The notes: a model not told the origin generated them from the letters alone. A stretch of DNA of 64,000 nt from Fictibacillus phosphorivorans (GCF_001629705.1 NZ_CP015378.1:1922001-1986000); one strand, 5' to 3'. Shown: positions 10,406-19,330, counted from the first letter of the stretch. Program-made: numbers and translations.

Positions 10406-11008
10406 CTATCCTTTTTTCATCAGCTTGTTATGCCATGAAGTAAATAATAGTAAGGCGATGATCGATCCGATTAAAGCAAAAGACATGTCCCATTGCGCAT
10501 CCCAAATATCTCCTTGTGAACCTACAAAGTCTTTCGTTTCACGCTTTGCTATCTTTCCTGCAATCCATTCAACAATTTCATAAAATGCGGCAATTCCTAA
10601 CGTTATACTTATGGCAATGAATTGAACCCATTTTCCGATGTGTAAAGGTGTTTTTACGAGAAGGATTTCTCGGATAACAATTGCCAACAAGCCTTTCATA
10701 AAGTGACCAAACCGATCATAGTGATTACGACTTAGATGATATTCTTGTTGCAGCCAATCAAATAGTGGTACGTCATCATATGTGTAATGTCCGCCTATAA
10801 ACGTCAGAATCGTTAGCAAAGCAATGATGCAATACGAAAGAGTCGTGAATCTTAATCGTTTATATAAGAAGAGTATAAAAATCAGGGCTACAAGAGATGG
10901 AGCTACCTCCAATATCCATATGGGGTAATGTGCTGGTTGAATCAGTGACCATAAAAAGAATAAGGAAACGATGATTAATAATAACAGATGAATTTTATTT
11001 ATTTTCAA
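10406..11008 (-). CDS. DUF2238 (YjdF-like) integral membrane protein
   Basis: 200 residues, six or so membrane segments, with the family residues HYDRFGHFMKG, FYEIVEWIAG and DIWDAQWDM. I place the start at TTG 11008, six bases after GAGGGA; the frame can be extended upstream to 11152 but would then overlap the divergent hydrolase gene and lacks a ribosome binding site. Function unknown. A second protein of the same general pattern lies at 14626-15201. Confidence 0.8.
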   Translation of the reverse strand: MKINKIHLLLLIIVSLFFLWSLIQPAHYPIWILEVAPSLVALIFILFLYKRLRFTTLSYCIIALLTILTFIGGHYTYDDVPLFDWLQQEYHLSRNHYDRFGHFMKGLLAIVIREILLVKTPLHIGKWVQFIAISITLGIAAFYEIVEWIAGKIAKRETKDFVGSQGDIWDAQWDMSFALIGSIIALLLFTSWHNKLMKKG

Positions 11009-11104
11009 AGGCAATCCCTCACAATCTAACATTAGTATTGATATTAAGTTAGAAATGTATTCTTTTCTGTGTATTTCACCATCTATGGGAGGATGTGATC
11101 TATC

Positions 11105-11980
11105 ATGCCAAAAAAAATTGCAGTGGCCATTCTTCATGGGATTGGAAATCAAAGTGAAGATTTTTCGGATTTATTTATGGAGATGCTGACAAAAAGATTT
11201 TCTCAACAGATAAAACCGTTTTACGCAACTCCCGAAGAGGAACTAGTGATTCAACCTATTTATTGGGGAAGTGTATTTAATGAGAAGGAATCACTATTAT
11301 GGAAAAAACTTAATACAGAAGATAGCTTAGATTTTAAGCAGTTAAGACAATTTGTCATCCACTTTTTTGGAGATGCAATCGCTTATCAGCCAGTAGCTAA
11401 TCATAATCCGAATTATATAAAAGTTCATGAGGTTTATGCGAAAGGACTACGTAAATTAAGTGAACATGCGGGGGAAGATGCGCCACTCATCGTAATTGCA
11501 CATAGTTTGGGTACGGTTATTTCAAGTAATTATTTTTATGATCTGCAGTTTATTTCTGAAAAAATTGCTGAAGATGTATTGCGAAATATGCAGAAGACTC
11601 CGTTAGAAAAAGGAGAAACTCTAACAAGCTTTTACTCATTAGGAAGCCCTTTGGCTTTGTGGAGTCTTAGATATGCAGATTTTGATAAGCCGATTTTAGT
11701 TCCATCACCACATCTACAGGATCATTATCCAGAACTAACTGGCAAATGGGTAAATATGTATGATAAAGACGACGTTTTTGGATATCCATTAAAAACAATC
11801 AATGATTCTTATAATCAAGCGATTGCTGTAGATAAAGAAATCAACAGCGGGAACTTTATAAGCAGTTTTACGCCACTTTCACATAATCATTACTTTAAAA
11901 CGAATGAAATCATTCATGACATAGGAGACAACCTAGCTGAAATATGGAAACATTTGAATTTAGCACCTGAGCAAAAATAA
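11105..11980 (+). CDS. Alpha/beta hydrolase
   Basis: 291 residues, cytosolic (no signal peptide). A nucleophile elbow is visible as IVIAHSLGTVIS (Ser in AHSLG near residue 138), and a C-terminal HNHYF could hold the catalytic His. The N-terminal AILHGIG is the usual first strand and oxyanion region of this fold. Start ATG follows GGGAGGATG. The gene is transcribed divergently from the DUF2238 gene and convergently with the AbrB-type transporter. Substrate unknown; lipase- or esterase-like activity is an inference. Confidence 0.8.
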   Translation: MPKKIAVAILHGIGNQSEDFSDLFMEMLTKRFSQQIKPFYATPEEELVIQPIYWGSVFNEKESLLWKKLNTEDSLDFKQLRQFVIHFFGDAIAYQPVANHNPNYIKVHEVYAKGLRKLSEHAGEDAPLIVIAHSLGTVISSNYFYDLQFISEKIAEDVLRNMQKTPLEKGETLTSFYSLGSPLALWSLRYADFDKPILVPSPHLQDHYPELTGKWVNMYDKDDVFGYPLKTINDSYNQAIAVDKEINSGNFISSFTPLSHNHYFKTNEIIHDIGDNLAEIWKHLNLAPEQK

Positions 11981-12027
11981 CAGTTATTACCATATATGTA
12001 CACTTATTTCAACTGCATTAGACACCT

Positions 12028-12073
12028 AAAAAACAAACATCCCATCATTCATCGATGGGATGTTCTTGTTTTT
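12028..12073 (+). terminator. Bidirectional terminator between convergent genes
   Basis: CATCCCATC and GATGGGATG form the core stem, flanked by AAAAACAA on the left and TTGTTTTT on the right, so both strands have a T-rich tail. Confidence 0.85.
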
Positions 12074-12087
12074 AATAAAGTGAAGTA

Positions 12088-13194
12088 TTAATCATTTTTT
12101 GAGATTACTTTATTCATTTGTGAACGCAAAACCCATTTTAAGAGTGGAGGTACAGCGAAAAAGATAAAAAGAATACGGAAAAGTTGATAGCCTGTAATCA
12201 TCGTAACATCCGCTTCTAACTCGTGTCCGATAATTCCCATCTGATCAGCTCCACCTGGTGCCATACTTAGGAAACTAGTAATGAAAGAAAAGTTAAATTG
12301 ATAGGTCAGTAAAAGACTTAGCATAAGTGCGATAGTGACTAACAGGAAGCCACTAAACAACGCAATTGGAATCATTTTCGCTTTTTTTCTAAGTTTCTCA
12401 GGCTTTAACAATAATCCAATGTAACCTCCGATTAAAAATTGAGAAACATCAAGTATTGAACTGGGAAGAGACGGTCCTGTTAAACCTATAATATTTAAAA
12501 AAGCAATTCCAAGAATTGGCCCAAGTAAAAAAGCCGTAGGAAGTTTAATTCTTTTTCCAATAAGAGCCATTATCACAGAAAATAGCCCGTATAGAATAAT
12601 CTGCGGAAAAAAAGACGAAGTGGTTGCTTCTGAAATAACATTTGGAATAGTAGTCTCACTATCGTAGGAAAAGATAGGACTGAATATCAAGAATGGAACT
12701 GCAAATATGATTACAATAAGACGAGTCACTTGAAAAAACGTAACGGTTGTTATATCAATTCCTTTAGTCTCTTCAGCAAAAGTAATAATCTGCGATAGAC
12801 CACCAGGAATTGAACTTGTAAGCGCAGTTGGAAAATTAATAGATGTAAAACGAGATATGATGAGTGCCATTCCTGAACAGATTAGTAAAAGTAAAATTGT
12901 CATAAATGCCATGGAAGGCAAGTGGGTAATCATCATTTTTAATGTATCGTTTGTAAACGTTAAACCAATAGAATATCCAACGATAATCAAACCTATATTT
13001 CTTAATAAAACCGGCCAATAAAGGTTGATCCAGCTTAGTTGATTTACAATTAATACAGAAGTCAGCGTACCTAAAAGCCAAGGGATCGGCCAATTAAACA
13101 CATTAAATAAGAGCCCTCCTGAGAGAGCGATAGTTAATGTAACTAAAAGCTGGAAGACTTTATGTTGATTTAAACTTTTAAATTTCAATGGCAT
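12088..13194 (-). CDS. AbrB-family (COG3180) integral membrane transporter
   Basis: 368 residues, about ten membrane segments arranged as two homologous halves, each with a PGG motif (PGGLSQI near residue 145, PGGADQM near residue 317) and the WPIPWLLG opening typical of this family, named for AbrB-like regulators of ammonia monooxygenase. The physiological substrate is not established. Start ATG follows AGAAGG. It sits just downstream of the broken yczE, with no obvious terminator between them. Confidence 0.85.
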   Translation of the reverse strand: MPLKFKSLNQHKVFQLLVTLTIALSGGLLFNVFNWPIPWLLGTLTSVLIVNQLSWINLYWPVLLRNIGLIIVGYSIGLTFTNDTLKMMITHLPSMAFMTILLLLICSGMALIISRFTSINFPTALTSSIPGGLSQIITFAEETKGIDITTVTFFQVTRLIVIIFAVPFLIFSPIFSYDSETTIPNVISEATTSSFFPQIILYGLFSVIMALIGKRIKLPTAFLLGPILGIAFLNIIGLTGPSLPSSILDVSQFLIGGYIGLLLKPEKLRKKAKMIPIALFSGFLLVTIALMLSLLLTYQFNFSFITSFLSMAPGGADQMGIIGHELEADVTMITGYQLFRILFIFFAVPPLLKWVLRSQMNKVISKND

Positions 13195-13218
13195 AACCTT
13201 CTTTTTATGTTTGCTTTG

Positions 13219-13854
13219 TTAACTTACAAACTTCCTTTTTTCATATTTATGCAAATACCTTTCGAGCAACCGTTTACAAGCTAAATAGGATTTTTGGTAG
13301 ATTGGACTTTGGATAAATGTATAAATAAATGTGAAAATAAAAACTGGTCCACCCATCGTGAGACCAACTAATTAGACCATGCACTCCATAATTATTCTAA
13401 CTCTGCTGATCGATAATCCAGTTATATCTGAAAGGGACAGCATGAGTCCATCTCTCGGACCCGCTCCTATACCTGCTGCTGAATACATACCGCCACCAAT
13501 TCCCATCAATAATATGCCTATTAACAATAATACTAGATCAATTATAGTGTTTGTTGTATGAGGTAGTAAGTGGAAAAATAGAAAGAAGTCTACAAAAACG
13601 CCAACCAAAACAGCGTTTAAAAAAGTTCCGATGTTAATAAACCTCCGATTAATGAAAAATGTACAGGTTATTAATAGAAAGCCAACGATTATATTCCAAG
13701 TTCCGATTGTTAAACCAAACTGATCATACAATGCAAGGTTTAACACGTCCCATGGGCTGATTTCTAAGTATTTTACTTGAACCGCCATGGCGATTCCATA
13801 ACTAAAGAGGATTAAACCAATAAAAAAGAAGATATGTTTAATCGTATACTTCAC
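13219..13854 (-). pseudogene. YczE-like membrane protein interrupted by one in-frame stop
   Basis: The first 160 residues match the YczE family of five-helix membrane proteins (SPWDVLN, TIGTWNIIVG, GAGPRDGLM). A TAA at 13372-13374 stops the frame after RIIMECMV, but the same frame continues with LVGLTMGGPVFIFTF and IQSPIYQ to a TAA at 13219-13221, restoring about 212 codons, the usual family length. So one nonsense codon, probably from TTA, has cut off the last helix. The start is likely GTG 13854, six bases after GAGGAG; ATG 13860 touches the ribosome binding site. Recent decay, a sequencing error, or a still-functional short form are all possible. Confidence 0.8.
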
Positions 13855-14030
13855 AAACATCTCCTCTTTTCCAAAATAACCCTATAATTATCTTAGACTA
13901 TAAAGTAAAATGAGAAAAAATGAAAAGAAGTTGCTTACCATTTTCTAATGATTCTTCACTCCAATAAAGGATATTACAGTGATGATTGTCGAAATAAAAT
14001 TAAGTACGAATTAAATAAGGAGTGTTTATT

Positions 14031-14480
14031 ATGGAATCAATTAAGGAAGCAAGTGAACAATATCTTGATTCATTGACCAGTATGGCTTTAGCATTATGGC
14101 CAGATAATGAAGCTAATGAATTGAGAAGAGAATTCAAAGAACTGATTACTTCGGAAAAAAATAAAGTACTTCTCTATTTCATGCATGCGAAACCTATTGC
14201 CTTTATACATATTTCTGTTAGAAGTGATTATGTTGAAGGATCTCATAACAGTCCAACTGGGTTTATTGAGGGCGTTTATGTTGAACCTGAGTATAGAAAG
14301 AAGGGTATTTCAAAAAAATTAATTGAAGTAGGAGAAAGATGGTTAAGGACAAAAGATTGTACACAGATTGGTTCGGATATCGAATTATCCAATAACACAA
14401 GTTATCAATTTCATAAAAGTGTCGGTTTTAATGAAGTAAATCGTTTGATTGCATTTATTAAAAACATAGATGAAGCGTAA
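14031..14480 (+). CDS. GNAT acetyltransferase, aminoglycoside 6'-N-acetyltransferase-like
   Basis: 149 residues. The order of motifs is that of the AAC(6')-I group: ALALWPDN near the start, DYVEG, SPTGFIEGVYVEP, YRKKGISKKL (acetyl-CoA loop), GSDIELSNNTS, FHKSVGF. ATG 14031 is eight bases after TAAGGAG; an upstream GTG overlaps the ribosome binding site. It stands alone with its own terminator. Chromosomal AAC(6')-like genes in Bacillaceae may or may not confer aminoglycoside resistance; activity here is not shown. Confidence 0.85.
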   Translation: MESIKEASEQYLDSLTSMALALWPDNEANELRREFKELITSEKNKVLLYFMHAKPIAFIHISVRSDYVEGSHNSPTGFIEGVYVEPEYRKKGISKKLIEVGERWLRTKDCTQIGSDIELSNNTSYQFHKSVGFNEVNRLIAFIKNIDEA

Positions 14481-14514
14481 CACTCATTCGTTTGATATGT
14501 CCAATGGAATTTTT

Positions 14515-14540
14515 AAAGACACATGGTTGTGTCTTTTTTA
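14515..14540 (+). terminator. Intrinsic terminator after the GNAT gene
   Basis: AAAGACACA pairs with TGTGTCTTT, followed by further T. Confidence 0.85.
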
Positions 14541-14625
14541 ATGGAAGGAAACGAAGTATATATCGCAATCAAAAGGTCAAACCTAGAAAAACGGTAATAG
14601 ATTCATTTCGTGAGGTGACCATAGA

Positions 14626-15201
14626 TTGAAACGAACATTTTTGCTAATCCTAAGTGCTATTTATGCCATGTTTATGGCGTATCTATGTTTTTATTATTTT
14701 TCAAAAGGTGAGACACACAGTTATCAGGTAGCATTTGGTGGTATATTCTGTGGACTAATTCCCCTATGTTTAATTTTTTTCACTAAGATTAAATTCAATT
14801 TGCCTATCATGATCTCTTATTTTGCTTTCTTGTTTGCATCGCAATATTTAGGATCCATCTTAGATTTTTATCGTTTAGGGTGGTGGGATACTTTCTTACA
14901 CCTATTAAGTGGAGCGTTATTGGCGTTTGTAGCTATCGCCCTTTATGAAAGGATGACGCATCCTGAAGCGAGGAAACAAATTTCTTATTGGCTTGTGTTC
15001 TTATTTGTTTTAGCTTTCTCTGTATTTGGTGGGGTGGTTTGGGAGATCTACGAATTCAGCATGGATCAATTCTTTGAAATGACTTTACAGGGCGGAGGGA
15101 ATTTTGACACGATGGTTGATTTACTTGCCGATACATCTGGAGCAATCGTAATTGCAGCTTTTGCAGCTTTTAGGACGAAAAAAAGGTTTAATATGTCATA
15201 A
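14626..15201 (+). CDS. Integral membrane protein, DUF2238/YjdF-like pattern
   Basis: 191 residues with about six membrane segments. Conserved polar positions lie in or next to helices: WWDTFLHLLSG, WEIYEF and FDTMVDLLADTSGA, a pattern like that of the protein at 10406-11008, though overall similarity looks low. TTG 14626 follows GAGGTGA at good spacing. Function unknown. It is followed by a long perfect inverted repeat. Confidence 0.75.
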   Translation: MKRTFLLILSAIYAMFMAYLCFYYFSKGETHSYQVAFGGIFCGLIPLCLIFFTKIKFNLPIMISYFAFLFASQYLGSILDFYRLGWWDTFLHLLSGALLAFVAIALYERMTHPEARKQISYWLVFLFVLAFSVFGGVVWEIYEFSMDQFFEMTLQGGGNFDTMVDLLADTSGAIVIAAFAAFRTKKRFNMS

Positions 15202-15243
15202 AGGATGAAACGCATATTTTATATGAATATGCGTTTCATCCTT
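15201..15243. repeat. Perfect 18-bp inverted repeat between convergent genes
   Basis: The 18 bases at 15201-15218 are exactly complementary to 15226-15243 across a 7-base loop. It starts at the last base of a stop codon. Neither side has a real T run, so it is a weak or non-canonical terminator, or a stability hairpin. Confidence 0.75.
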
Positions 15244-15259
15244 GTATAAACGCGTTTAT

Positions 15260-15541
15260 TTAAGAGATATTTTTCAGCCAACTTATTATTCTTATCAATT
15301 CAAAAGGTTTAAACCAGGTGATGAAAAATATCACAAGTATAGATAGAACAAGACTTATAGATTTAGCGTTTCCTTTTTCCATTTGTAAAAAAGCTAAAAA
15401 GCATAAAGTAGTTCCAAGCATGATAATGAGTAATCCCACTAGCATAGTCCATTCCGAGTAAATTATAAAATCTCCATTAATACAAACTAAAAACAAACCT
15501 AACATCAGCAGCATCACTGACCAAGTACTAATCTTTTTCAT
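15260..15541 (-). CDS. Small four-helix membrane protein, unknown
   Basis: 93 residues, almost entirely hydrophobic with three to four predicted helices and no recognisable motif. ATG 15541 is seven bases after GGAGGT; the longer frame starting ten codons upstream has no ribosome binding site. Convergent with 14626-15201 and divergent from the MerR gene. Confidence 0.65.
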   Translation of the reverse strand: MKKISTWSVMLLMLGLFLVCINGDFIIYSEWTMLVGLLIIMLGTTLCFLAFLQMEKGNAKSISLVLSILVIFFITWFKPFELIRIISWLKNIS

Positions 15542-15625
15542 AGCATGTACCTCCAAATCTAATTTTACCATTTTATGGGTGTTTAGAATATATTGTTTTT
15601 CATCAGTTTAAATTACGGATCCCCA

Positions 15626-15656
15626 TTGACCTTCACGCAGCGTAAAGGTTTAGAGT
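15626..15656 (+). promoter_or_regulatory. MerR-type promoter/operator with 19-bp spacer
   Basis: TTGACC (15626-15631) and TAGAGT (15651-15656) are 19 bases apart. The over-long spacer is filled by a dyad, ACCTTCACGC / GCGTAAAGGT (15629-15649), with one mismatch around a central A. This is the classic MerR-family arrangement and implies that the downstream gene activates itself. Confidence 0.9.
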
Positions 15657-15679
15657 TAAAGTGTCAGGAGGTGATCACA

Positions 15680-16441
15680 TTGGAATACACTGTACAAAAG
15701 CTTGGGCAACTAGCGGGAGTAAGCACGAGAACATTAAGATATTATGACGAGATAGATATTCTTAAGCCGGCAAGAATAAATTCGTCAGGATATCGAATAT
15801 ATGGTCAAGCAGAAGTAGATCGACTTCAGCAGATTTTGTTCTATAAAGAGCTGGACCTTCCACTTTATCAAATTAAAAAAATCATTACATCGCAAAGCTT
15901 CTCAACAGCTGAAGCACTTCGTGAACACCGTGAAAAACTCCTGAACAAACGAGAACAGTTAGACCGTCTGATCTTGAATGTAGAGCAGACCATCGCTGCG
16001 AACGAAGGGAGAATAACGATGAAAGATAAAGAAAAATTTGAAGGATTTAAAAAACAGATGGTTGAGGAAAACGAACAAAAATTTGGTAAAGAGATCCGTG
16101 ATAAATATGGAGATCAAGTTATCGATCAATCCAATAAAAAAGTTTTGAATATGACTCAAAGTGAGCATGACAATGCAACAAAACTTGCTGAGAAAATTCA
16201 CACGGTGCTTGCTGAAGCTTTTAAACTAGGAGACCCTGCTGGAGATTTAGCGCAAAAGGCAGCTGAGCTTCACAAGGAGTGGTTGATGTTGTACTGGCAC
16301 GAATATAGCAAAGAAGCTCATGCGAATCTTGCACAAATGTATGTGGACGATGAACGTTTCACTGCCTATTATGATAAAGAACAGCCAGGAACCGCCGTTT
16401 TTTTAAGAGATGCAATCCGTATTTATACAGATTTCAAATAA
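15680..16441 (+). CDS. MerR-family activator with TipAS effector domain (Mta-like)
   Basis: 253 residues. N-terminal MerR winged helix (LAGVSTRTLRYYDEIDIL, residues 12-29), a coiled-coil dimer helix (about 75-110), then a TipAS-type antibiotic-binding domain to the end. It has the same layout and length as B. subtilis Mta, which senses drugs and activates efflux genes. TTG 15680 follows AGGAGGTGAT; upstream codons in the frame lie over the promoter and are not translated. The MerR-type promoter just upstream suggests autoregulation. No efflux gene is adjacent. Confidence 0.9.
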   Translation: MEYTVQKLGQLAGVSTRTLRYYDEIDILKPARINSSGYRIYGQAEVDRLQQILFYKELDLPLYQIKKIITSQSFSTAEALREHREKLLNKREQLDRLILNVEQTIAANEGRITMKDKEKFEGFKKQMVEENEQKFGKEIRDKYGDQVIDQSNKKVLNMTQSEHDNATKLAEKIHTVLAEAFKLGDPAGDLAQKAAELHKEWLMLYWHEYSKEAHANLAQMYVDDERFTAYYDKEQPGTAVFLRDAIRIYTDFK

Positions 16442-16469
16442 ATATGATAACGTGTCACCATCTCTAAGG

Positions 16470-16500
16470 GAGAAAACCATCTAGGTTTTCTTCTTTTTGT
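16470..16500 (+). terminator. Intrinsic terminator after the MerR gene
   Basis: GAGAAAACC pairs with GGTTTTCTTC across a 5-base loop, followed by TTTTTGTTT. Confidence 0.75.
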
Positions 16501-16559
16501 TTAATTCACCTCTCCATTTCGTTAAACTATGAATAATGAGCAAGAAGGGATGAAAAGCT

Positions 16560-17726
16560 ATGACTGAAAAATTATATTATTCTTCACCATATACAAAAAC
16601 TTGGGAAACAAATGTAAAAACCACTTTTGAAAAAGAAGAGGAATGGTTTGTTATCTTAGAAACTACCGCATTTTATCCGACGGGTGGTGGTCAGCCGTTT
16701 GATACAGGTACGATTAGTGGAAGTGACGTACTCGATGTTTTTATTGAAAATGATGAAGTCATTCATAAGGTAAAAAAACTACCTGAAACTTCTTCAGTAA
16801 TCTGCCATTTAAATTGGGATAGAAGGTTCGACCACATGCAGCATCATACGGGACAACACTTGTTGTCTGCAGTTTGTTATTCTCTGTATGATGCACGGAC
16901 TGTTAGTTTTCATTTAGGTTCTGAAATTGCAACGATAGATATAGAAATAGACAAACTGAGCCAACAACAGATGGATTCCATTGAGAAAGCGGTTAATCAT
17001 GAGATTTATAAAAACCGATTGGTCCATACCTATTTTGTTTCCGATCAAGAGCTACAACAATTACCTTTATTAAAGATGCCTAAAGTGACAGAGAACATTC
17101 GAATCGTTCAAATTGAAGGCATCGAGCATAACGCATGTGGGGGTACTCATGTTCAATCAACGGCTGAAATCGGTATTATCAAGCTTCTGAAAGCTGAAAA
17201 ACAAAAGGGAGCAACACGTTTACATTTTAAATGTGGTCAACGGGCACTAGAAGACTATAATGAAGCACTGAAAATGATACATAAGATTTCAAGCATGTTT
17301 AATACCGGACGAGATGAAGTTATAAATCGTCTTGAAAAATGGGAGCACAATCAGAAAGAATTAGAGTCAGAAAATAAACGACTTAAAGAGGAGAATAATC
17401 ATTTTTTAAGTAAAGAGCTTATCGGGAAAGTTGAAACAGGGTTACTTTTACATGCTTTTGATGATAAGAGCTTTAAGGATACAAAAGATCTTGCAATAAA
17501 AATCGCAAGTGAGGAATCTCTGTTGATCTTACTAGCTTCCACAGTGGAAAATCGAGTCATCTTAATGCATGACGGTTCTTTTCAATTTTCTTGCGGTACA
17601 TTCTTTAAAGAGAATCTTCGTTCATTTAATGGTAAGGGCGGTGGAAATGATAGATCTGCTCAAGCTGGTTTTGCTTCACAAGAAGATATGAATGCATTTA
17701 TTAAGTTTGTCAAAGATACATTTTGA
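16560..17726 (+). CDS. Alanyl-tRNA editing protein (AlaX, long form with DHHA1 domain)
   Basis: Free-standing editing enzyme that hydrolyses Ser- or Gly-tRNA(Ala). 388 residues. Zinc ligands are visible: His96 and His100 in HMQHHTGQH, and Cys193 and His197 in NACGGTHV. The C-terminal half holds a coiled coil (about 255-285) and a DHHA1-like domain ending in KGGGNDRSAQAGF. Start ATG follows AAGGGATG. Monocistronic, with a shared terminator against the convergent permease. Confidence 0.93.
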   Translation: MTEKLYYSSPYTKTWETNVKTTFEKEEEWFVILETTAFYPTGGGQPFDTGTISGSDVLDVFIENDEVIHKVKKLPETSSVICHLNWDRRFDHMQHHTGQHLLSAVCYSLYDARTVSFHLGSEIATIDIEIDKLSQQQMDSIEKAVNHEIYKNRLVHTYFVSDQELQQLPLLKMPKVTENIRIVQIEGIEHNACGGTHVQSTAEIGIIKLLKAEKQKGATRLHFKCGQRALEDYNEALKMIHKISSMFNTGRDEVINRLEKWEHNQKELESENKRLKEENNHFLSKELIGKVETGLLLHAFDDKSFKDTKDLAIKIASEESLLILLASTVENRVILMHDGSFQFSCGTFFKENLRSFNGKGGGNDRSAQAGFASQEDMNAFIKFVKDTF

Positions 17727-17732
17727 GTAAAA

Positions 17733-17767
17733 AAAAAGGAGGAGGCAATCAGCCTACTCCTTTTTCT
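17733..17767 (+). terminator. Bidirectional terminator between convergent genes
   Basis: AAAAAGGAG(GAGGC) and GCCTACTCCTTTTT form a stem with A and T runs at both ends, serving alaX and the minus-strand permease. Confidence 0.85.
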
Positions 17768-17772
17768 TTCTA

Positions 17773-19173
17773 TCAAATCAAAAATATCGCCACTATGGTA
17801 GTTACAACTAATCCGATAAAAACAGGTTTGATGTTTCTTCTGGCAAGTTCAAATGGATCAACTCCACAGATGGCAGCAGCCGGAATTAACGCCCATGGGA
17901 CGAGTGTGCCGCCTCCAACCCAAATGGCCGAAATTTGACCAAGTGCAGTTAGAGTTGCAGCTCCTGCTCCTATTGCCGTACCAAATATGTTTGCGACCGA
18001 CCCTGCCAGTGAGATTCCGGAAAATCCTGACCCATCGAGACCCGTAATAGCGCCAACAGTGGTTAATGTTATGGCACCTATCTCCTTACTTAAAGGGACA
18101 ACAGACGCAAGTGCTACACCAAGATCGTTTACGATTCCATGAGATGTTTTTGGAAGGAAATCTCCAATTATTTTAGCAAATCCTGAATCACCTAAATAAA
18201 AGAAGGCGGCGATTGGAATGACAGGACCAAATACTTTAAATCCGAACTGAAAGCCATCAATCATATAAGAAGTTGTTTTCTCTAATCCTTTGTTCTTATG
18301 ACTGACCATCGTGATTAAAAGAAGAATTAAAACAGAGGTACCGCCGATTAATGCCGTTGCATCTCCGCCTTGAAGATTAAAAATGGACATAGCCGCTACA
18401 TCAAGAGCAAACATGACAGGAATGAACAGAGCAAAGAACCGTTTTTGCTTACTTGACAACAAACTTACATCCTGTTCATTTGGAGCTTTTACTGGATTAG
18501 CAGTAAAACCCGTATTTGCGTTTAACTTTCCTGTCTTCAAATCTCGTTTTAAAAAATAAAATGCAGCTATTGTTGTTACAAGACCCATGACAAACACGAG
18601 TGGGATACTTGCTTGAATTACTTCATTTACGGGTAAACCTGCAGCATCAGCTGTTAATTTCGGTGCAGCTTGAATGATGAAATCTCCTGAGAGAGCTATA
18701 CCATGACCAAATAGGTTCATAGCCATGGCTACTCCCAGTGCAGGAAGTCCAACCCGAATGGCAACAGGAAGAAGAACTGCACCCATAAGTGCTACTGCAG
18801 GAGATGGCCAGAAAAACCAAGAGATGACCATCATGAGAATTCCTATCGTCCAATAAGCGAGTCCGGGAGTCTTAATGAGTTTTGAAAATGGAGAGATCAT
18901 TACATCATTAATGCCTGTAGAGGTCAACACTCTGCTCATGGCAACAATGATGGATATAACAAGAATCGTTGGAAGAAGCTCAGTGATCGCGTAGATAAAA
19001 CTATTAAAAATACTGCTGACAGAACCAGTTAATGAACTCGTAGCCGCAATAGAGATTAAGAAGATACCGAGAATACTAATGAGTGTAGTATCACGTCTCT
19101 TAACCATAAAACCAATGATTAAACCGATAAACACAACATAAATCCAATGCAGCGCTGTTAATTCAACGCCCAT
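17773..19173 (-). CDS. Polytopic membrane permease, substrate unknown
   Basis: 466 residues with about 11-12 hydrophobic segments, re-entrant-like stretches (FWPSPAVALMGAVLLPVA, VASVVPLSKEIGAIT) and a hydrophilic loop near residues 220-245. The organisation resembles the ion-transporter superfamily (GntP/DcuC-like), but no specific family motif was recognised. Start ATG follows GGGGAGGAAT. It stands alone, with no enzyme genes beside it to suggest a substrate. Confidence 0.75.
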   Translation of the reverse strand: MGVELTALHWIYVVFIGLIIGFMVKRRDTTLISILGIFLISIAATSSLTGSVSSIFNSFIYAITELLPTILVISIIVAMSRVLTSTGINDVMISPFSKLIKTPGLAYWTIGILMMVISWFFWPSPAVALMGAVLLPVAIRVGLPALGVAMAMNLFGHGIALSGDFIIQAAPKLTADAAGLPVNEVIQASIPLVFVMGLVTTIAAFYFLKRDLKTGKLNANTGFTANPVKAPNEQDVSLLSSKQKRFFALFIPVMFALDVAAMSIFNLQGGDATALIGGTSVLILLLITMVSHKNKGLEKTTSYMIDGFQFGFKVFGPVIPIAAFFYLGDSGFAKIIGDFLPKTSHGIVNDLGVALASVVPLSKEIGAITLTTVGAITGLDGSGFSGISLAGSVANIFGTAIGAGAATLTALGQISAIWVGGGTLVPWALIPAAAICGVDPFELARRNIKPVFIGLVVTTIVAIFLI

Positions 19174-19262
19174 CTCTATTCCTCCCCTGTGAAATGGGTA
19201 ATTAGCCCTTTCGTAATGTAATACAGAATATGATGAGAAAGAAAAGGGGTGAGGAGAACTTT

Positions 19263-19295
19263 TTGAATCTAGTTATTCGTGACTTGTATAGGTAA
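19263..19295 (+). other. Possible 10-codon leader peptide
   Basis: GGTGAGGAG lies six bases before TTG 19263, which opens a frame of ten codons (NLVIRDLYR after the start) ending in TAA. It precedes a strong terminator and the 1107-residue membrane protein gene. Only the good spacing and the position support it. Confidence 0.25.
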
Positions 19296-19330
19296 TTAAT
19301 GTAAAATAATAACGATGATATAGAAGTTAA

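Noticed and set aside
11009..11152. Upstream extension of the DUF2238 gene to an ATG at 11152
   Set aside because: The extension is hydrophilic and unlike the family, overlaps the start of the divergent hydrolase, and lacks a ribosome binding site. TTG 11008 is well placed after GAGGGA.
13338..13368. Hairpin with TTTTTATTTTC on the minus strand that looked like a terminator for the yczE gene
   Set aside because: It lies in the conserved continuation of the same reading frame past the in-frame stop, so it is remnant coding sequence. The stem also needs a bulge.
13379..13561. Plus-strand frame of 60 codons opposite the yczE gene
   Set aside because: Antisense to a recognisable family sequence, with no ribosome binding site.
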